Source: Subtercola sp. (lineage in GTDB: Bacteria > Actinomycetota > Actinomycetes > Actinomycetales > Microbacteriaceae). Taken from it: a stretch of 64,000 nucleotides of DNA. Positions 1 to 9,388 of the stretch are shown piece by piece; positions within the stretch are counted from its first letter, which is position 1, and every line of letters begins with the position of its first letter. The translations under genes and the position numbers were made by a program. Below the pieces are notes generated by a model, which saw only the letters and a program-made list of their open reading frames with translations, made no database searches and had not been told where the DNA came from. The stretch lies in the NCBI GenBank assembly GCA_025463745.1, contig JAODBB010000005.1, positions 1 to 64,000 on the forward strand, read 5' to 3'.

Positions 1-893
1 CTGCCGGCTGGAATGAGTGCGACAGTGTTGGGCCCCGATTCGCTGACATAAACGTTGTCGTGCGCATCGACCGCGATGCCCATGGGCTCCGCATTCGTCG
101 GCAACGTGTAGCTGGCGACGACGTTCGCGAGCGCCGGCTGCGTGGAGTCGATCTTCACGACGGTGCCGGCCGAGTAGTTCGCCACGTACAGCATGCCGTG
201 ACTGTCGATCGTGATGGCGTCGGGCCCGTCACCTGGAGAGAACTCGGTGAATCGATCGGTGACGACGCCGGCCGGGGTGATCTTCGAGACGGTGCTGTTG
301 AGAGAGTTCGCGGTGTAGACGTTGCCGAGCGAGTCGGTCACGATGCCCTTGGGTGCGGTGTTCGGCGCGAGCAGCGCCCAACGTGCGTTTGTTGTGATGA
401 TGCCTGCCGCCTCCGTGGATTTGGCCACAACGTTATCGGCAGAATCTGCGGTGTAGACGACATCCGAAGGATCTGAGACGTGACTGGCATCAATGGTAAT
501 TGCCGTCGGCCGACTCGTAATTGTGAGCCCAATCGTGCTTGGCGTCGTATGGCCGGGAATGTACTTCGAAATACTATGGTCAGCCGAATTTGCCGTCCAC
601 AGCGCGCCCGAACTGTCTCGAGCTATGGCCGTCGGAGCCTTGAGTGGACCTAGTTGCTGTAGGAAAAGATTCGAACCCGTGACATCGAACGCGGTGATGT
701 CGTTGGCGCCAAAATTCGCCGTATAGAACTCGCCGTTGGGCCCGACTGCGATACTGCGCGGACTCGACCCCGTGCCAGTGAGCGCCAGAGGGTCGTGTGT
801 GACCGGCACGGCCATCGCGCCCGATGCCCCGAACAGTGTCGCGGCAACAAAAAGGGCGCACGCAGGCGCCGTAAGAACTGCAGATCGTCTCAT
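1..893 (-). CDS. Secreted NHL-type beta-propeller protein, 3' end outside window
   Basis: The frame is open from an ATG at 893 to the left edge, so about 297 residues are visible and the C-terminus is missing. Residues 1-27 look like a Sec signal peptide (MRRS, then a hydrophobic run ending near AMA). Behind it are at least six blade-like repeats of about 40 residues, each with a strand of the type FYTANF, LWTANS, VYTADS, VYTANS, LYVANY or VYVSES next to a G-I-A-V-D-like strand. This is the NHL/SMP-30 propeller pattern. Such proteins are exported and often bind or hydrolyse small ligands, but no catalytic residue can be singled out here, so no reaction is assigned. It has its own promoter-like sequence (958-986). 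Confidence 0.8.
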   Translation of the reverse strand, partial: MRRSAVLTAPACALFVAATLFGASGAMAVPVTHDPLALTGTGSSPRSIAVGPNGEFYTANFGANDITAFDVTGSNLFLQQLGPLKAPTAIARDSSGALWTANSADHSISKYIPGHTTPSTIGLTITSRPTAITIDASHVSDPSDVVYTADSADNVVAKSTEAAGIITTNARWALLAPNTAPKGIVTDSLGNVYTANSLNSTVSKITPAGVVTDRFTEFSPGDGPDAITIDSHGMLYVANYSAGTVVKIDSTQPALANVVASYTLPTNAEPMGIAVDAHDNVYVSESGPNTVALIPAG

Positions 894-923
894 GGGTACG
901 CTCTCGGCCGGGTGGCTCGATGC

Positions 924-944
924 CGAACCTCCGGGTGAGGTTCG
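924..944 (-). other. Hairpin in the leader of the beta-propeller gene
   Basis: A perfect 8-bp stem (CGAACCTC / GAGGTTCG) with a 5-nt loop, flanked by a second, imperfect outer stem built from the GGTGGC / GGCCACC words at about 910-950. It ends 31 nt before the ATG and could fold in the leader RNA. There is no T-run, so it is not a classic terminator of the HAD gene. Confidence 0.4.
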
Positions 945-957
945 AGGCCACCGGGTG

Positions 958-986
958 AGCGTACCTCATTAACGAGATAATCTCAA
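958..986 (-). promoter_or_regulatory. Promoter of the beta-propeller gene
   Basis: On the minus strand TTGAGA (986-981) is followed after exactly 17 nt by TACGCT (963-958). Transcription would start near 951, giving a leader of about 58 nt that contains the hairpin at 924-944. The promoter sits in the 99-nt gap behind the HAD gene, so the propeller gene can be transcribed alone. Confidence 0.45.
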
Positions 987-992
987 AGCGCA

Positions 993-1892
993 CTAGACGA
1001 GAGCAGCGAGCGCCTTCGCGAGCCCGTCATCGTAGACCGAGGTCGTCACCTCGGTGGCGGCCTCACGCACGTCATCGGGCGCCTGGCCCATGGCGACCGC
1101 ACGACCATCCGCCCCGGCCCACCGCAGCATTTCAATATCGTTGCGCCCGTCGCCCACAGCGAGCAGACGAGAGGTCGGGATGCCCAGCAGCTCTCGAACG
1201 CGTTCGAGCGAGGTCGACTTGTTCACCCCGTCGGGGGCGATGTCGAGCCACGCCGTCCAGCCGATGGAGTACGAAACGCGGTGCAGCCCCATGTTCTCGA
1301 CGATGGCGAGAAAGTCTTCCATGTCGTGCCCGGGCGAGATGACGACCACGCGTGTCGCATCGATCGAGAGCAGGTCGTCGAACGCGACTTGTTCACCGCC
1401 GATGCCCATCGACGACGAAGGGAACTCGCCGGTGTAGCGAAAATACCCCTCCTCGTCTTCGACGGCGTAGTGCGCGTTCGCGAGGTGCCCGCGAATCTGC
1501 TGCAGCACCGCACCGGGATTGAACGTCTCGACGATTTCGCGCCGATAGCCGAGTGGAGCATCCATGTCGCGCTGCAGGGTGATGGCCCCGTTGGAGCAGA
1601 CCACGTACGACGAGGTGATTCCGAGCAGGTCGAGCACCGGCAGGGTCGCCGCGACGGAACGGCCGGTGGCGAGCATGATTTCGTGGCCCAGGCCGGTGAG
1701 ACGCGCAACCTGGTCGATCACCGCGTCAGAGATCGAGCCGTCTTCGTGCAGAATGGTGCCGTCGATGTCGAGGGTGATGAGCCAGCGCCTGTCGGGGGCC
1801 AGGGCCGGATGCTCGGCGGCGCGAGGAGCGTCGGCCACCGCCTCAGCGGGCACCGACACCTTGCCGGGCTGGGCGGGAACGTCGGGGCTCAT
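993..1892 (-). CDS. Cof-type HAD-superfamily (IIB) phosphatase
   Basis: A 299-residue protein of the Cof/YbiV branch of the HAD superfamily, which dephosphorylates small phosphorylated metabolites in the cytoplasm. Motif I is LDIDGT (D42 and D44, nucleophile and acid/base), a Ser/Thr motif follows in MLATGRS, and motif IV is [10 protein letters not shown] near the C-terminus. The region between them fits a C2 cap. About 35 residues before motif I are Ala/Pro-rich and probably disordered. The ATG overlaps the serS stop by 4 nt (ATGA), so translation is probably coupled and both genes are read from the serS promoter. The substrate cannot be told from sequence. Confidence 0.88.
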   Translation of the reverse strand: MSPDVPAQPGKVSVPAEAVADAPRAAEHPALAPDRRWLITLDIDGTILHEDGSISDAVIDQVARLTGLGHEIMLATGRSVAATLPVLDLLGITSSYVVCSNGAITLQRDMDAPLGYRREIVETFNPGAVLQQIRGHLANAHYAVEDEEGYFRYTGEFPSSSMGIGGEQVAFDDLLSIDATRVVVISPGHDMEDFLAIVENMGLHRVSYSIGWTAWLDIAPDGVNKSTSLERVRELLGIPTSRLLAVGDGRNDIEMLRWAGADGRAVAMGQAPDDVREAATEVTTSVYDDGLAKALAALV

Positions 1893-3196
1893 GCGCGCCG
1901 ACCGGTGCCGGCGGTACTGACTTTGCCGGCGGGGGCCAGCGGCTCGATGACCTCGAGCCCGCCGAGGTAGGGGCGAAGCGGCTCGGGAACCCGAACCGAT
2001 CCGTCGGCCTGCTGGTGGGTTTCGAGAATGGCGACGATCCAGCGCGTGGTGGCGAGGGTGCCGTTGAGGGTGGCGACGGGGGCGGTTTTGCCCGATTCGG
2101 TGCGGTAGCGGGCATCCAATCGCCTCGCCTGGTACGTGGTGCAGTTGGAGGTGGAGGTGAGCTCACGGAAGGTGCCCTGAGTAGGAACCCAGGCCTCGAT
2201 ATCGAACTTACGAGCCGCTGAAGAGCCGAGGTCGCCGGCTGCCACGTCGATCACGCGGTAATTGAGGCCGAGCGAGGTGAGGAGCTCCTCTTGATAGCCC
2301 AGCAGCTTCTCATGTTCGGCCTCGGCGTTCTCGGGCAATACGTACGTGAACATTTCGAGCTTGTTGAACTGGTGAACGCGAAGGATGCCCCGGGTGTCTT
2401 TTCCGCCCGAACCAGCCTCGCGACGGTAGCAGGTCGACCAGCCCGCGTAGCGCAAGGGCCCGTCGGTCAGGTCGAGAATCTCGTCGGCGTGGAAGCCGGC
2501 GAGCGCGACCTCGCTCGTGCCGGTGAGGTAGAGGTCGTCGGCCGGAAGGTAGTAGATCTCGTCGGCGTGCTCGTTCAGAAAGCCTGTTCCGCGCATGATT
2601 TCGGGGCGCACGAGCGTCGGTGTGATCATCGGCGTGAAGCCGGCCTCGAGCGCCTTCTGCAGGGCGAGATTCATCAGCGCGAGCTCGAGGCGGGCGCCGA
2701 TGCCGGTCAAGAAGTAGAAGCGCGCGCCGCTGACTTTCGCGCCGCGCTGCAGGTCGAAGGCGCCGAGCAGTTCGCCGAGTTCGACGTGGTCGCGCGGCTC
2801 GAAATCGAAGGCGGGGCGGGTTCCGACCTCGCGCAGGGTGATGAAGTTCTCCTCGCCGCCGGAGGGCACGCCCGCGATGATGGGGTTGGCGATGAGGCCG
2901 GTCACGGCGAGAAAGGTCTGTTCGGCATCCGCCGCCCGCTGGCTTGCCGCCTTGACCTCGGCGGCCAGCGACTGCGCCTCGGCGACGAGCGCCTTCTTCT
3001 CGGTGGGCCCGGCCTTGGCGACCTTCTTGCCGAAGCTGTTCTGGCTGGCGCGCAGGTTCTCGAATTCGGTGATGGATGCCCGGCGCTCGGCATCGGCCAG
3101 AAGTGCCTCATCGACCAGCTCGGTCGACGCGCCTCTCGCTGCCTGCGAGAGCTTGATGGCTTCGGGGTTTTCGCGTAGAAGAACGGGATCTATCAC
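1889..3196 (-). CDS. serS: Seryl-tRNA synthetase
   Basis: A 435-residue class II aminoacyl-tRNA synthetase that charges tRNA-Ser (and tRNA-Sec) with serine. The first about 110 residues are the long antiparallel coiled-coil arm that grips the tRNA extra arm. Motif 2 is visible as [15 protein letters not shown] and motif 3 as [15 protein letters not shown] followed by [11 protein letters not shown], both typical of SerRS; length is normal. The start codon is GTG at 3196. A TAGGAT box (3209-3204) lies only 7 nt upstream and there is no Shine-Dalgarno sequence, so the mRNA may be leaderless. It heads a two-gene operon with the HAD phosphatase. Confidence 0.97.
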   Translation of the reverse strand: MIDPVLLRENPEAIKLSQAARGASTELVDEALLADAERRASITEFENLRASQNSFGKKVAKAGPTEKKALVAEAQSLAAEVKAASQRAADAEQTFLAVTGLIANPIIAGVPSGGEENFITLREVGTRPAFDFEPRDHVELGELLGAFDLQRGAKVSGARFYFLTGIGARLELALMNLALQKALEAGFTPMITPTLVRPEIMRGTGFLNEHADEIYYLPADDLYLTGTSEVALAGFHADEILDLTDGPLRYAGWSTCYRREAGSGGKDTRGILRVHQFNKLEMFTYVLPENAEAEHEKLLGYQEELLTSLGLNYRVIDVAAGDLGSSAARKFDIEAWVPTQGTFRELTSTSNCTTYQARRLDARYRTESGKTAPVATLNGTLATTRWIVAILETHQQADGSVRVPEPLRPYLGGLEVIEPLAPAGKVSTAGTGRRA

Positions 3197-3454
3197 CTAA
3201 GCAATCCTAGCCACCGGCGTCCGCGGGGTTCTGCCGCCCCGGGTCGGCGCTCGGGGCCGGTGTTCGGGGCCGTGCCGTAGGGCATCCGCCCCTCGGTTTT
3301 GGTGAGAGCGTCCTCTTCAAACGAGCGCGACCGCCCCGGCGGCTCATCTCGACCGCAAGGGTCGCTCTGACGGCCTCCCGCGCGGATGGTGCGCCGACCA
3401 CAGGAGGGCTGGCGCCGACGGGCGCCCTCCTGCCGCCGTAGTACCGTATGGAGG
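3197..3454. promoter_or_regulatory. Divergent promoter region of serS and the lipid kinase gene
   Basis: The gap contains TAGGAT at 3209-3204 on the minus strand, 7 nt before the serS GTG, and TACCGT at 3442-3447 on the plus strand, 7 nt before the kinase GTG. Both spacings fit leaderless transcripts. A hairpin with 8-bp arms (AGGAGGGC at 3402-3409, GCCCTCCT at 3424-3431) lies between them. I see no T-box or other riboswitch signature here. Confidence 0.45.
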
Positions 3455-4429
3455 GTGACCGTCGCAGGGGAAGCAGAGCCGTCGCGGCATGCTGCCGTCG
3501 TGTACAACCCCCTCAAGATCGACGCCGACCGGCTCAAAGCGCTGGTGGCCATCGCCGCCGAGAAGCACAGCTGGGGCGCAACTGAGTGGTACGAAACGAC
3601 TCGGGATGACGCGGGCCAGCTCTTGACCGCCGCCGCCGTTCTGGCGGGGGCGAGCGTGGTGATGGCCGCGGGCGGAGACGGCACCGTGCGCGCGGTGGCC
3701 GAAGCGCTGCGCGGAACGGGGGTTCCGCTCTCGCTGCTCGCCATCGGAACGGGCAACCTGCTTGCCCGCAACCTCAACGTCTCGCTCAACATCGACGACG
3801 CCATCGAGCTCATGTTCTCGGGGTACGACCGGTCGATCGATGTCGGTCTCATTCAGGTGGGGCGGGCCGACGGCACCGCATCCACTCATGTGTTTCTGGT
3901 GATCGCCGGATTAGGCATCGACGCGAAAATGATTGCAAAGACCAACCCAGGGCTGAAAAAGGCTTTCGGATGGCTCGCCTACATCGATGGAACGATGCGC
4001 GCACTGCCCGAACTGAAGGCCGTCAAGATGAAGGTCAGCATCGATAAGGAGGCGTGGCGCAGCGTGAGTGCGCACTCGGTGATGGCGGGAAACTGCGGGC
4101 TGCTGCCCGGCGGCATTCTGCTGATTCCCGACGCGAAACCCGACGACGGGGTGCTCGACTTTCTGGCCATCAGGCCGCAGGGCGCGCTCGGCTGGGTGCG
4201 GGTGTGGAACAAGGTCACCATCGAGAACGGGGTGCTGCGGCGCTCGGCGGCGGGGCGCAAGCTGATCGACATCTCTCCGAACGTCGACGACGTGATCTAC
4301 CGGCAAGGGCTCGATCTGCGGCTGAAGCTCGAGAGGCCGCAGCACATTCAGCTCGACGGCGACGAGTTCGGCGAGGCGACCTCTATTCACGTGTCGATCG
4401 ACCCGGCGGCGCTGAAGGTGCGCGTCTGA
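3455..4429 (+). CDS. Diacylglycerol kinase family lipid kinase
   Basis: A 324-residue member of the DAGK/sphingosine-kinase-like family, which phosphorylates a lipid hydroxyl such as diacylglycerol with ATP at the inner membrane face. The N-terminal catalytic fold starts at VVYNPLK, with the nucleotide-binding motif AAGGDGTVR and the characteristic AIGTGNLLARNLN. The C-terminal beta-sandwich includes AGNCGLLPGG and QLDGDEFGEA. The start is placed at GTG 3455 because homology begins right after it and a TACCGT -10-like box lies 7 nt upstream; an upstream in-frame ATG (3386) would add 23 residues of Arg-rich sequence unlike the family. It faces pheA tail to tail. Confidence 0.87.
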   Translation: MTVAGEAEPSRHAAVVYNPLKIDADRLKALVAIAAEKHSWGATEWYETTRDDAGQLLTAAAVLAGASVVMAAGGDGTVRAVAEALRGTGVPLSLLAIGTGNLLARNLNVSLNIDDAIELMFSGYDRSIDVGLIQVGRADGTASTHVFLVIAGLGIDAKMIAKTNPGLKKAFGWLAYIDGTMRALPELKAVKMKVSIDKEAWRSVSAHSVMAGNCGLLPGGILLIPDAKPDDGVLDFLAIRPQGALGWVRVWNKVTIENGVLRRSAAGRKLIDISPNVDDVIYRQGLDLRLKLERPQHIQLDGDEFGEATSIHVSIDPAALKVRV

Positions 4430-4458
4430 GGGCGCGTGTGCGAGTGAGCTTGTTGCCA

Positions 4459-4521
4459 AATGGGCGGCGCTGAGTGAAACCTTGGCGTATATGGGCGAGG
4501 TTTCGCTCAGGGCCGCCCATT
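4459..4521. terminator. Long hairpin between convergent genes (bidirectional terminator candidate)
   Basis: Two 24-nt arms (4459-4482 and 4498-4521) pair almost perfectly around a 15-nt loop. The arms begin AATGGGCGGC and end GCCGCCCATT. The element lies between the converging lipid kinase and pheA genes. There is no U-tract on either strand, so its role as a terminator rests on position and stem strength. Confidence 0.6.
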
Positions 4522-4570
4522 GCGTTCTGCTCGTGCGGCTGAGTGCGTGGGGTGGTGCGGATGCTCGCGC

Positions 4571-5548
4571 TCAGGCCTCGGGTTCGCCGCTGATCAGCGA
4601 GCGCAACCAGTCGCGCGCCTCGATGAACACCTCGTCGTCGTACCGCTCGACGTATTCGACCGGCGCGCGGTCGGCCCGAGGATAGGAACCCAGGAAGATC
4701 AGGTTGGGGCTGAACCGCCGCACGCCCATGAGGGCGTCGGCGACACGTTCATCCAGCACGTGGCCGTCGGCATCGATCACGAAACGGTACCGGCCGAGGG
4801 CGTCGCCGATAGGCCGTGATTGCAGCAGGCTGAGGTTCACCCCGCGGGTGGAGAACTGCTCCAGCAGTTCGAGCAGTGCGCCGGAACGGTCATCCGGAAG
4901 CTCGGCGATGATGCTCGTCTTGTCGGCCCCGGTCGGTGCGGGCAGCGCCGAGTTTCGCCCCACGAGCACGAAACGCGTGACGGCGTTGTGGTTGTCGCCG
5001 ATGTTCTCCGCGAGCACCCGCAGCTCGTGATGCTCGACGATGCGCGGCGGGGCGATCGCCGCGTCGGCCAGATCGCTCTCGAACAGATTCAGCGCGCTCG
5101 CCACGTTCGAGGTCGAGGGAATGTGCCCGTGCGTCGGCAGATTCGTCTCGAGCCAGCGGCGGCACTGCGCATACGCGACCGGATGCGCGTTGATCACGTG
5201 CACGTCGGCGAGCTCGATGCCGGGGCGCGCGACCAGCGCGAACTGCACCTTCACGAGGTACTCGCCGATGATCCGCAGGTTCGGGATGCTCGCCAGCGCA
5301 TCTTGGGTGGCGCTGACCCCGCCCTCCACCGAGTTCTCGATCGCGATCATCGCGGCCACGCTTCGACCGCTTGTGACGTCGTCGAACGCCTCGCCCACGT
5401 TGTTGACGCTCCGCCACGTTTTACCGTCGGCCTCGGGAACCTGCGCGAGCGCCGCCTCGGTGAACGTGCCGGTCGGGCCCAGGTAACTGTACGTCTCGTT
5501 CGGCGTTGCTTCCGCCGCGCTGGCAGGGTTCATAGGCACGTCAGGCAT
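4571..5548 (-). CDS. pheA: Prephenate dehydratase
   Basis: A 325-residue monofunctional prephenate dehydratase, which turns prephenate into phenylpyruvate in phenylalanine synthesis. The PDT domain opens with YSYLGPTGTFTEAAL and contains the conserved AMIAIENSVEGGVSAT and the catalytic Thr-Arg-Phe motif (AVTRFVLVG). The C-terminal ACT domain (DRSGALLELLEQF, then VNLSLLQSRP) is the site of feedback inhibition by phenylalanine in this family. The start is taken as ATG 5548 because TAGGCT lies 7 nt upstream; GTG 5554 would add two residues. Confidence 0.95.
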   Translation of the reverse strand: MPDVPMNPASAAEATPNETYSYLGPTGTFTEAALAQVPEADGKTWRSVNNVGEAFDDVTSGRSVAAMIAIENSVEGGVSATQDALASIPNLRIIGEYLVKVQFALVARPGIELADVHVINAHPVAYAQCRRWLETNLPTHGHIPSTSNVASALNLFESDLADAAIAPPRIVEHHELRVLAENIGDNHNAVTRFVLVGRNSALPAPTGADKTSIIAELPDDRSGALLELLEQFSTRGVNLSLLQSRPIGDALGRYRFVIDADGHVLDERVADALMGVRRFSPNLIFLGSYPRADRAPVEYVERYDDEVFIEARDWLRSLISGEPEA

Positions 5549-5555
5549 GCCCACG

Positions 5556-5561
5556 AGCCTA
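5556..5561 (-). promoter_or_regulatory. -10 box for leaderless pheA
   Basis: TAGGCT on the minus strand ends 7 nt before ATG 5548. No Shine-Dalgarno sequence precedes that ATG. The same TANGCT-N6/7-start arrangement recurs at several other genes in the window. Confidence 0.4.
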
Positions 5562-5717
5562 CTGCGCCGCCGCAGGCAAGAAATTTTTCAGTGAATTCGC
5601 TTATTCGGCGTAATGAATGCCCGGCAACCCACTCTCTCTTTCATAGAAGCACCTCCCGGCGCACCGAGCCGAAGGTCTCACCCCCTATTCGGGTGACAGT
5701 TGAAAAGGATCACAGCT

Positions 5718-7337
5718 ATGAAGATTTCGAAGAAGGTGGTCGCGCCTGTACTTGCCTTACTTGCCGCAATCGCTATTGCAACTGCGGGGGCGAGCTCCGC
5801 GCAGGCCTCACGGCCCGTGGGGCCCAATCACAAACCCATCGTCTGCATGCTCGGAGGCGGTTCAGGCATCTCAATCGAATGGGGATGCGGGTGGACCAAC
5901 GTCGGCGGTGGTGGAACAGCCGATAACGCGTGGGGCTACGACCGAACGAACTTCGTCGACACCAAAGACTTCAGCCCGTGGGAAGTCGTGAACAATCCGC
6001 GCCTATTCCCTAATTCGGATTCCGGATACAACTGTGTCGCGGGTGACGAGGGTTCGGCCCTCTGTACGCGGAGCAGCGCAGCGGCGCCGAAGCCAGGAAT
6101 TGACAATGCAAAAGTCTCTCAGTTGGCGAACGGGACGATCGCCAACACGGGAAGTGTTCTCAATTGGGAGGAACGGGACCAAATTCAATGCACCGACCAC
6201 GAGTACTGTTTCGAGACGATGGTCGATTACACCAAGTATCACGCGCTGGCACGATACGCCTACGACTCACCGGGTGGCACTCCTTACGTCACAGGGGTCT
6301 GGTGGTACAAGAACGATGGCAAAGGTGCGCACGGACAGGGCACCTTCATAGGAACATCGAAGCACTTCTTGACCTCTTCGGTCGACGATCTCACCGACGC
6401 CGCCACGATGATCGCGGGCGACGGGATCTCTGCGAACACCGCAACGACGACCGGCGGTGACGTCGCATATCAGCTCAATGTCATGGCACAGACGGCCGGT
6501 TCGGCCATCGTGCACGTCAAAGCCGCAGGGTTCACGGTGACTGACAACCGGCAGATCCCAGCGGGTTGGATATCGCTGCCGACCACAGACCTGTCCGAGG
6601 CTGCCTACCTGGTGCCGAACCTTGCTGTCAACGAGCCGCAGACGGCGTGGATCCACTTCACGGTCACTGGAGCGTCGGGCGACATCATCACGGCAGACGT
6701 GAACGGCGTGCAGACCAGCCAGACTCTGACCGTTCGTCCCGATGCGCCGACGTGCACGACCGCGGACCGTGCTTACAACGGGCGGGCCGTAGTGCCGACC
6801 GGCGGTGCCGTAACTGTACTCGATGGCGTGTTCTGCTCGTTCCAGTCCGATTCGACCTTGAAGGTGTGGACCGGTGACCAGCGCGGCGCTGGCACGCTGG
6901 CACTTGTCGGTACGGGCAACACCCGTGCGATCACCTACCAGGCGCCGAGCGCCGACTACGCCGGTGACGACACCGTGTACGTCTACGCCGTGAACTCTGC
7001 CGGAGTCGCCAGCCAGCCGACAGCAGTGCCGGTCACCGTCGCCGCGCCGGCCACGGCCGCCGCCGACAGTTACACCGTCGCACCGGGTGCCACTCTGAAC
7101 GAAGACGCCGGTCACGGGATGCTCGCCAATGAGCAGTTCAACACGGGCACAGAGGGCTGGACTCTTCAGCAGGGCTACGCTCCGGCCAACGGCGATCTGT
7201 CGGCGCACCCCGACGGTTCGTTCAGCTACACCCCGCACGCCGGCTTCGCCGGAGACGACACATTCCGGTACCGGCTGAATGGCCCGCACGGGCAGGTCAG
7301 CAACGTGGTGACGGTGACGATCCACGTCGCGAACTGA
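5718..7337 (+). CDS. Secreted protein with C-terminal Ig-like (Big_9/cadherin-like) domain
   Basis: A 539-residue exported protein. The N-terminus (MKISKK, a hydrophobic core, AQAS cleavage site) is a Sec signal peptide. The ATG at 5718 has AAAAGG 9 nt upstream; a TTG at 5700 is in frame but lacks a ribosome site. Residues about 30-220 form a Trp-, Tyr- and Cys-containing domain (for example VCMLGGGSG, WGCGW, CTDHEYCFETM) that I do not recognise. The C-terminal part has beta-sandwich repeats; the last one (ADSYTVAPGATLNEDAG, then GSFSYTPHAGFAGDDTFRYR) is a bacterial Ig-like Big_9/VCBS-type domain. No sortase motif or membrane anchor is seen at the C-terminus, so it is probably released or wall-associated. 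Ligand unknown. Confidence 0.8.
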   Translation: MKISKKVVAPVLALLAAIAIATAGASSAQASRPVGPNHKPIVCMLGGGSGISIEWGCGWTNVGGGGTADNAWGYDRTNFVDTKDFSPWEVVNNPRLFPNSDSGYNCVAGDEGSALCTRSSAAAPKPGIDNAKVSQLANGTIANTGSVLNWEERDQIQCTDHEYCFETMVDYTKYHALARYAYDSPGGTPYVTGVWWYKNDGKGAHGQGTFIGTSKHFLTSSVDDLTDAATMIAGDGISANTATTTGGDVAYQLNVMAQTAGSAIVHVKAAGFTVTDNRQIPAGWISLPTTDLSEAAYLVPNLAVNEPQTAWIHFTVTGASGDIITADVNGVQTSQTLTVRPDAPTCTTADRAYNGRAVVPTGGAVTVLDGVFCSFQSDSTLKVWTGDQRGAGTLALVGTGNTRAITYQAPSADYAGDDTVYVYAVNSAGVASQPTAVPVTVAAPATAAADSYTVAPGATLNEDAGHGMLANEQFNTGTEGWTLQQGYAPANGDLSAHPDGSFSYTPHAGFAGDDTFRYRLNGPHGQVSNVVTVTIHVAN

Positions 7338-7354
7338 CCGAGCGAGCACGATCG

Positions 7355-7396
7355 AATGGTTCTCTCCTCCTGCACATTTTGGAGGAGAGAACCATT
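7355..7396 (+). terminator. Perfect 16-bp hairpin after the secreted Ig-like protein gene
   Basis: Arms AATGGTTCTCTCCTCC (7355-7370) and its exact complement (7381-7396) enclose a 10-nt loop, 18 nt after the stop codon. Only a short TT follows the stem, so it is a strong-stem terminator without a clear U-tract. Confidence 0.7.
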
Positions 7397-7454
7397 TTGC
7401 ACATCGTCGCCAAAGTGCCTCGCTGCGGGGTGCGCAGAGTGCCAGACTTGGGGC

Positions 7455-9080
7455 ATGAACGAGCGCGCTGGGCTGCAGGCCCTCCCCGAAGATCTGGTCG
7501 ACATCGACGCTCTGGTGAGCGCGTACTACGACCTCAAACCCGACGTCGAGAACCCGGAGCAGAAGGTCATTTTCGGCACGAGCGGTCATCGCGGCAGCTC
7601 GCTCGACACCGCCTTCAACGAGAACCACATACTCGCCATCACGCAAGCGATCGTGGAGTACCGGGCAACGCAAGGCGTAACGGGTCCGCTGTTCATCGGC
7701 CGCGACACGCACGGGCTGTCGAAACCCGCCGAGGTGACCGCGCTCGAGGTGCTGAACGCCAACGGCGTCACGGTGTGGACCGACTCTCGCGACTCGTGGA
7801 CGCCCACACCCGCCGTCTCGCACGCCATCCTCCGCTACAACCACCCTGAAACCGGCCATGTCGACCAGGCCGACGGCATCGTGATCACTCCGAGCCACAA
7901 TCCGCCGCGCGATGGCGGCTTCAAGTACAACCCTCCGCACGGCGGGCCGGCCGACTCCGACGCCACGAGCTGGATCGCCGGCCGCGCCAACGAGATCATC
8001 GCCGCCGGGCTGGTCGATGTGCTGCGGGGTGAACCGATTCCCAGCGACACCTACGATTTTCGCGAGAACTACGTGTCAGATCTATCGCGAGTCATCGACA
8101 TGACGAAGATCGCCGAGTCGGGCATCCACATCGGCGCAGACCCACTCGGCGGCGCGAGTGTGGAGTACTGGGAGCTCATTCGCGAGCGGTACGCCTTGAA
8201 CCTCGACGTGGTGAACACCACGGTCGACCCGCAGTGGGCGTTCATGACGCTCGACTGGGACGGCAAGATCCGCATGGACTGCTCGTCGCCCTACGCCATG
8301 GCCTCGCTGGTCGCGCGCCGGCACGACTACGACATCTCGACCGGAAACGATGCGGATGCCGACCGGCACGGGGTGGTCACCCCCGACGCCGGCATCATGA
8401 ACCCGAACCACTACCTCGCCGTGGCGATCCAGTACCTCTACGCGAACCGCTCCGACTGGCGAGCGGATGCAGCGATCGGCAAGACCCTCGTATCGAGCTC
8501 GATGATCGACCGAGTGGCGACCTCGCTGGGCCGGCGGCTGTGGGAGGTTCCGGTGGGCTTCAAGTGGTTCGTTCCGGGGCTGATCGACGGCAGCGTGGCG
8601 TTCGGCGGCGAGGAATCGGCGGGCGCGTCGTTCTTGCGCTTCGACGGCAGCGTGTGGACCACCGACAAAGACGGCATCATTCTCGCGCTGTTGGCCTCGG
8701 AGATTCTCGCGGTCACGGGTAAGACACCCTCGCAGCACTACGCCGAGTTGGTCGAGCAGTTCGGCGACCCGGCCTACGAGCGCATCGACGCTGCAGCCAC
8801 GAAAGCGCAGAAGGCGCAACTGGCCAAGCTCGACGGAGACGACATTCCGGCCGATACGCTCGCGGGTGAGAAAATCACCGCGAAACTCAGCCATGCGCCT
8901 GGCAACAACGCCCCGGTCGGTGGAGTGAAAGTCACCACCGAGCACGCCTGGTTCGCGGCACGTCCGTCTGGCACCGAAGACGTCTACAAGATCTACGCCG
9001 AGTCATTCTTGGGCGCAGATCACCTGAAAAAGGTGCAGGCCGAGGCAAAACTCATCGTTGACGCCGCACTCGGCGCCTGA
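7455..9080 (+). CDS. pgm: Phosphoglucomutase (alpha-D-glucose phosphate-specific)
   Basis: A 541-residue enzyme interconverting glucose 1-phosphate and glucose 6-phosphate, linking glycogen and cell-wall sugar nucleotides with glycolysis. The phosphoserine loop ITPSHNPP (S147) is followed by [14 protein letters not shown], the Mg-binding loop is [10 protein letters not shown], the sugar-binding loop [12 protein letters not shown] and the phosphate-binding loop [15 protein letters not shown], all in the order of E. coli-type Pgm. The start ATG 7455 was chosen because family similarity begins with the next residues; a CAGACT box lies 6 nt upstream. The gene is flanked by a terminator-like hairpin upstream and a small gene downstream. 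Confidence 0.96.
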   Translation: MNERAGLQALPEDLVDIDALVSAYYDLKPDVENPEQKVIFGTSGHRGSSLDTAFNENHILAITQAIVEYRATQGVTGPLFIGRDTHGLSKPAEVTALEVLNANGVTVWTDSRDSWTPTPAVSHAILRYNHPETGHVDQADGIVITPSHNPPRDGGFKYNPPHGGPADSDATSWIAGRANEIIAAGLVDVLRGEPIPSDTYDFRENYVSDLSRVIDMTKIAESGIHIGADPLGGASVEYWELIRERYALNLDVVNTTVDPQWAFMTLDWDGKIRMDCSSPYAMASLVARRHDYDISTGNDADADRHGVVTPDAGIMNPNHYLAVAIQYLYANRSDWRADAAIGKTLVSSSMIDRVATSLGRRLWEVPVGFKWFVPGLIDGSVAFGGEESAGASFLRFDGSVWTTDKDGIILALLASEILAVTGKTPSQHYAELVEQFGDPAYERIDAAATKAQKAQLAKLDGDDIPADTLAGEKITAKLSHAPGNNAPVGGVKVTTEHAWFAARPSGTEDVYKIYAESFLGADHLKKVQAEAKLIVDAALGA

Positions 9081-9100
9081 ACTCTGACCGGGGGTCTGAC

Positions 9101-9307
9101 ATGCCTGCTGCAAACATGGCAGCGAACATCTACGTCTCCATCGTCGACAACCTCGAGTTGCTGCAGCGCCTGCACGCCGAGGGCAAAATCGTGATGACTC
9201 CCGACGAGTACAACGAAGAATGGCGAGACGAGACCGTTGCCGTCGAGGTGGCCACCAAGGCGCTCGAGTGGGCAAGAGACGCGGTGAAGTGGATGATCAC
9301 TCAGTGA
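9101..9307 (+). CDS. Small hypothetical protein
   Basis: A 68-residue open frame starting 20 nt after pgm, with GGGGG about 7 nt before its ATG. The sequence is predicted to be mostly helical and acidic at first (VSIVDNLELLQRLHAEGKI), ending with KALEWARDAVKWMITQ. I do not recognise the family. Its position suggests co-transcription with pgm. A second in-frame ATG at 9116 is possible. The frame could still be spurious, though its ordered composition argues for a real protein. Confidence 0.5.
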   Translation: MPAANMAANIYVSIVDNLELLQRLHAEGKIVMTPDEYNEEWRDETVAVEVATKALEWARDAVKWMITQ

Positions 9308-9388
9308 GGTGAAACGTCATCGAGCGTGAAACGTCGGGTGAGGTGCGATTGGCCCGCATGATGATGCCGATCGCCCGCGTCGAGCCGA

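Noticed and set aside
660-690. tRNA T-loop-like word GGGTTCGAATC on the minus strand
   Set aside because: It lies inside the beta-propeller coding frame and no acceptor, D or anticodon stems can be drawn around it.
3197-3454. T-box leader upstream of serS
   Set aside because: No T-box sequence or specifier-loop architecture is visible, and the -10 box 7 nt before the start argues against a long leader.
5600-5717. Possible SAM-type riboswitch (CCGGCAACCC word) upstream of the secreted protein gene
   Set aside because: Only that word fits; the other conserved helices are absent and the downstream gene has no link to methionine metabolism.
6267-7940. Minus-strand open frame of 557 codons opposite the secreted protein gene
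   Set aside because: It spans the terminator-like hairpin and the start of pgm, has no domain, and opposes two supported genes.
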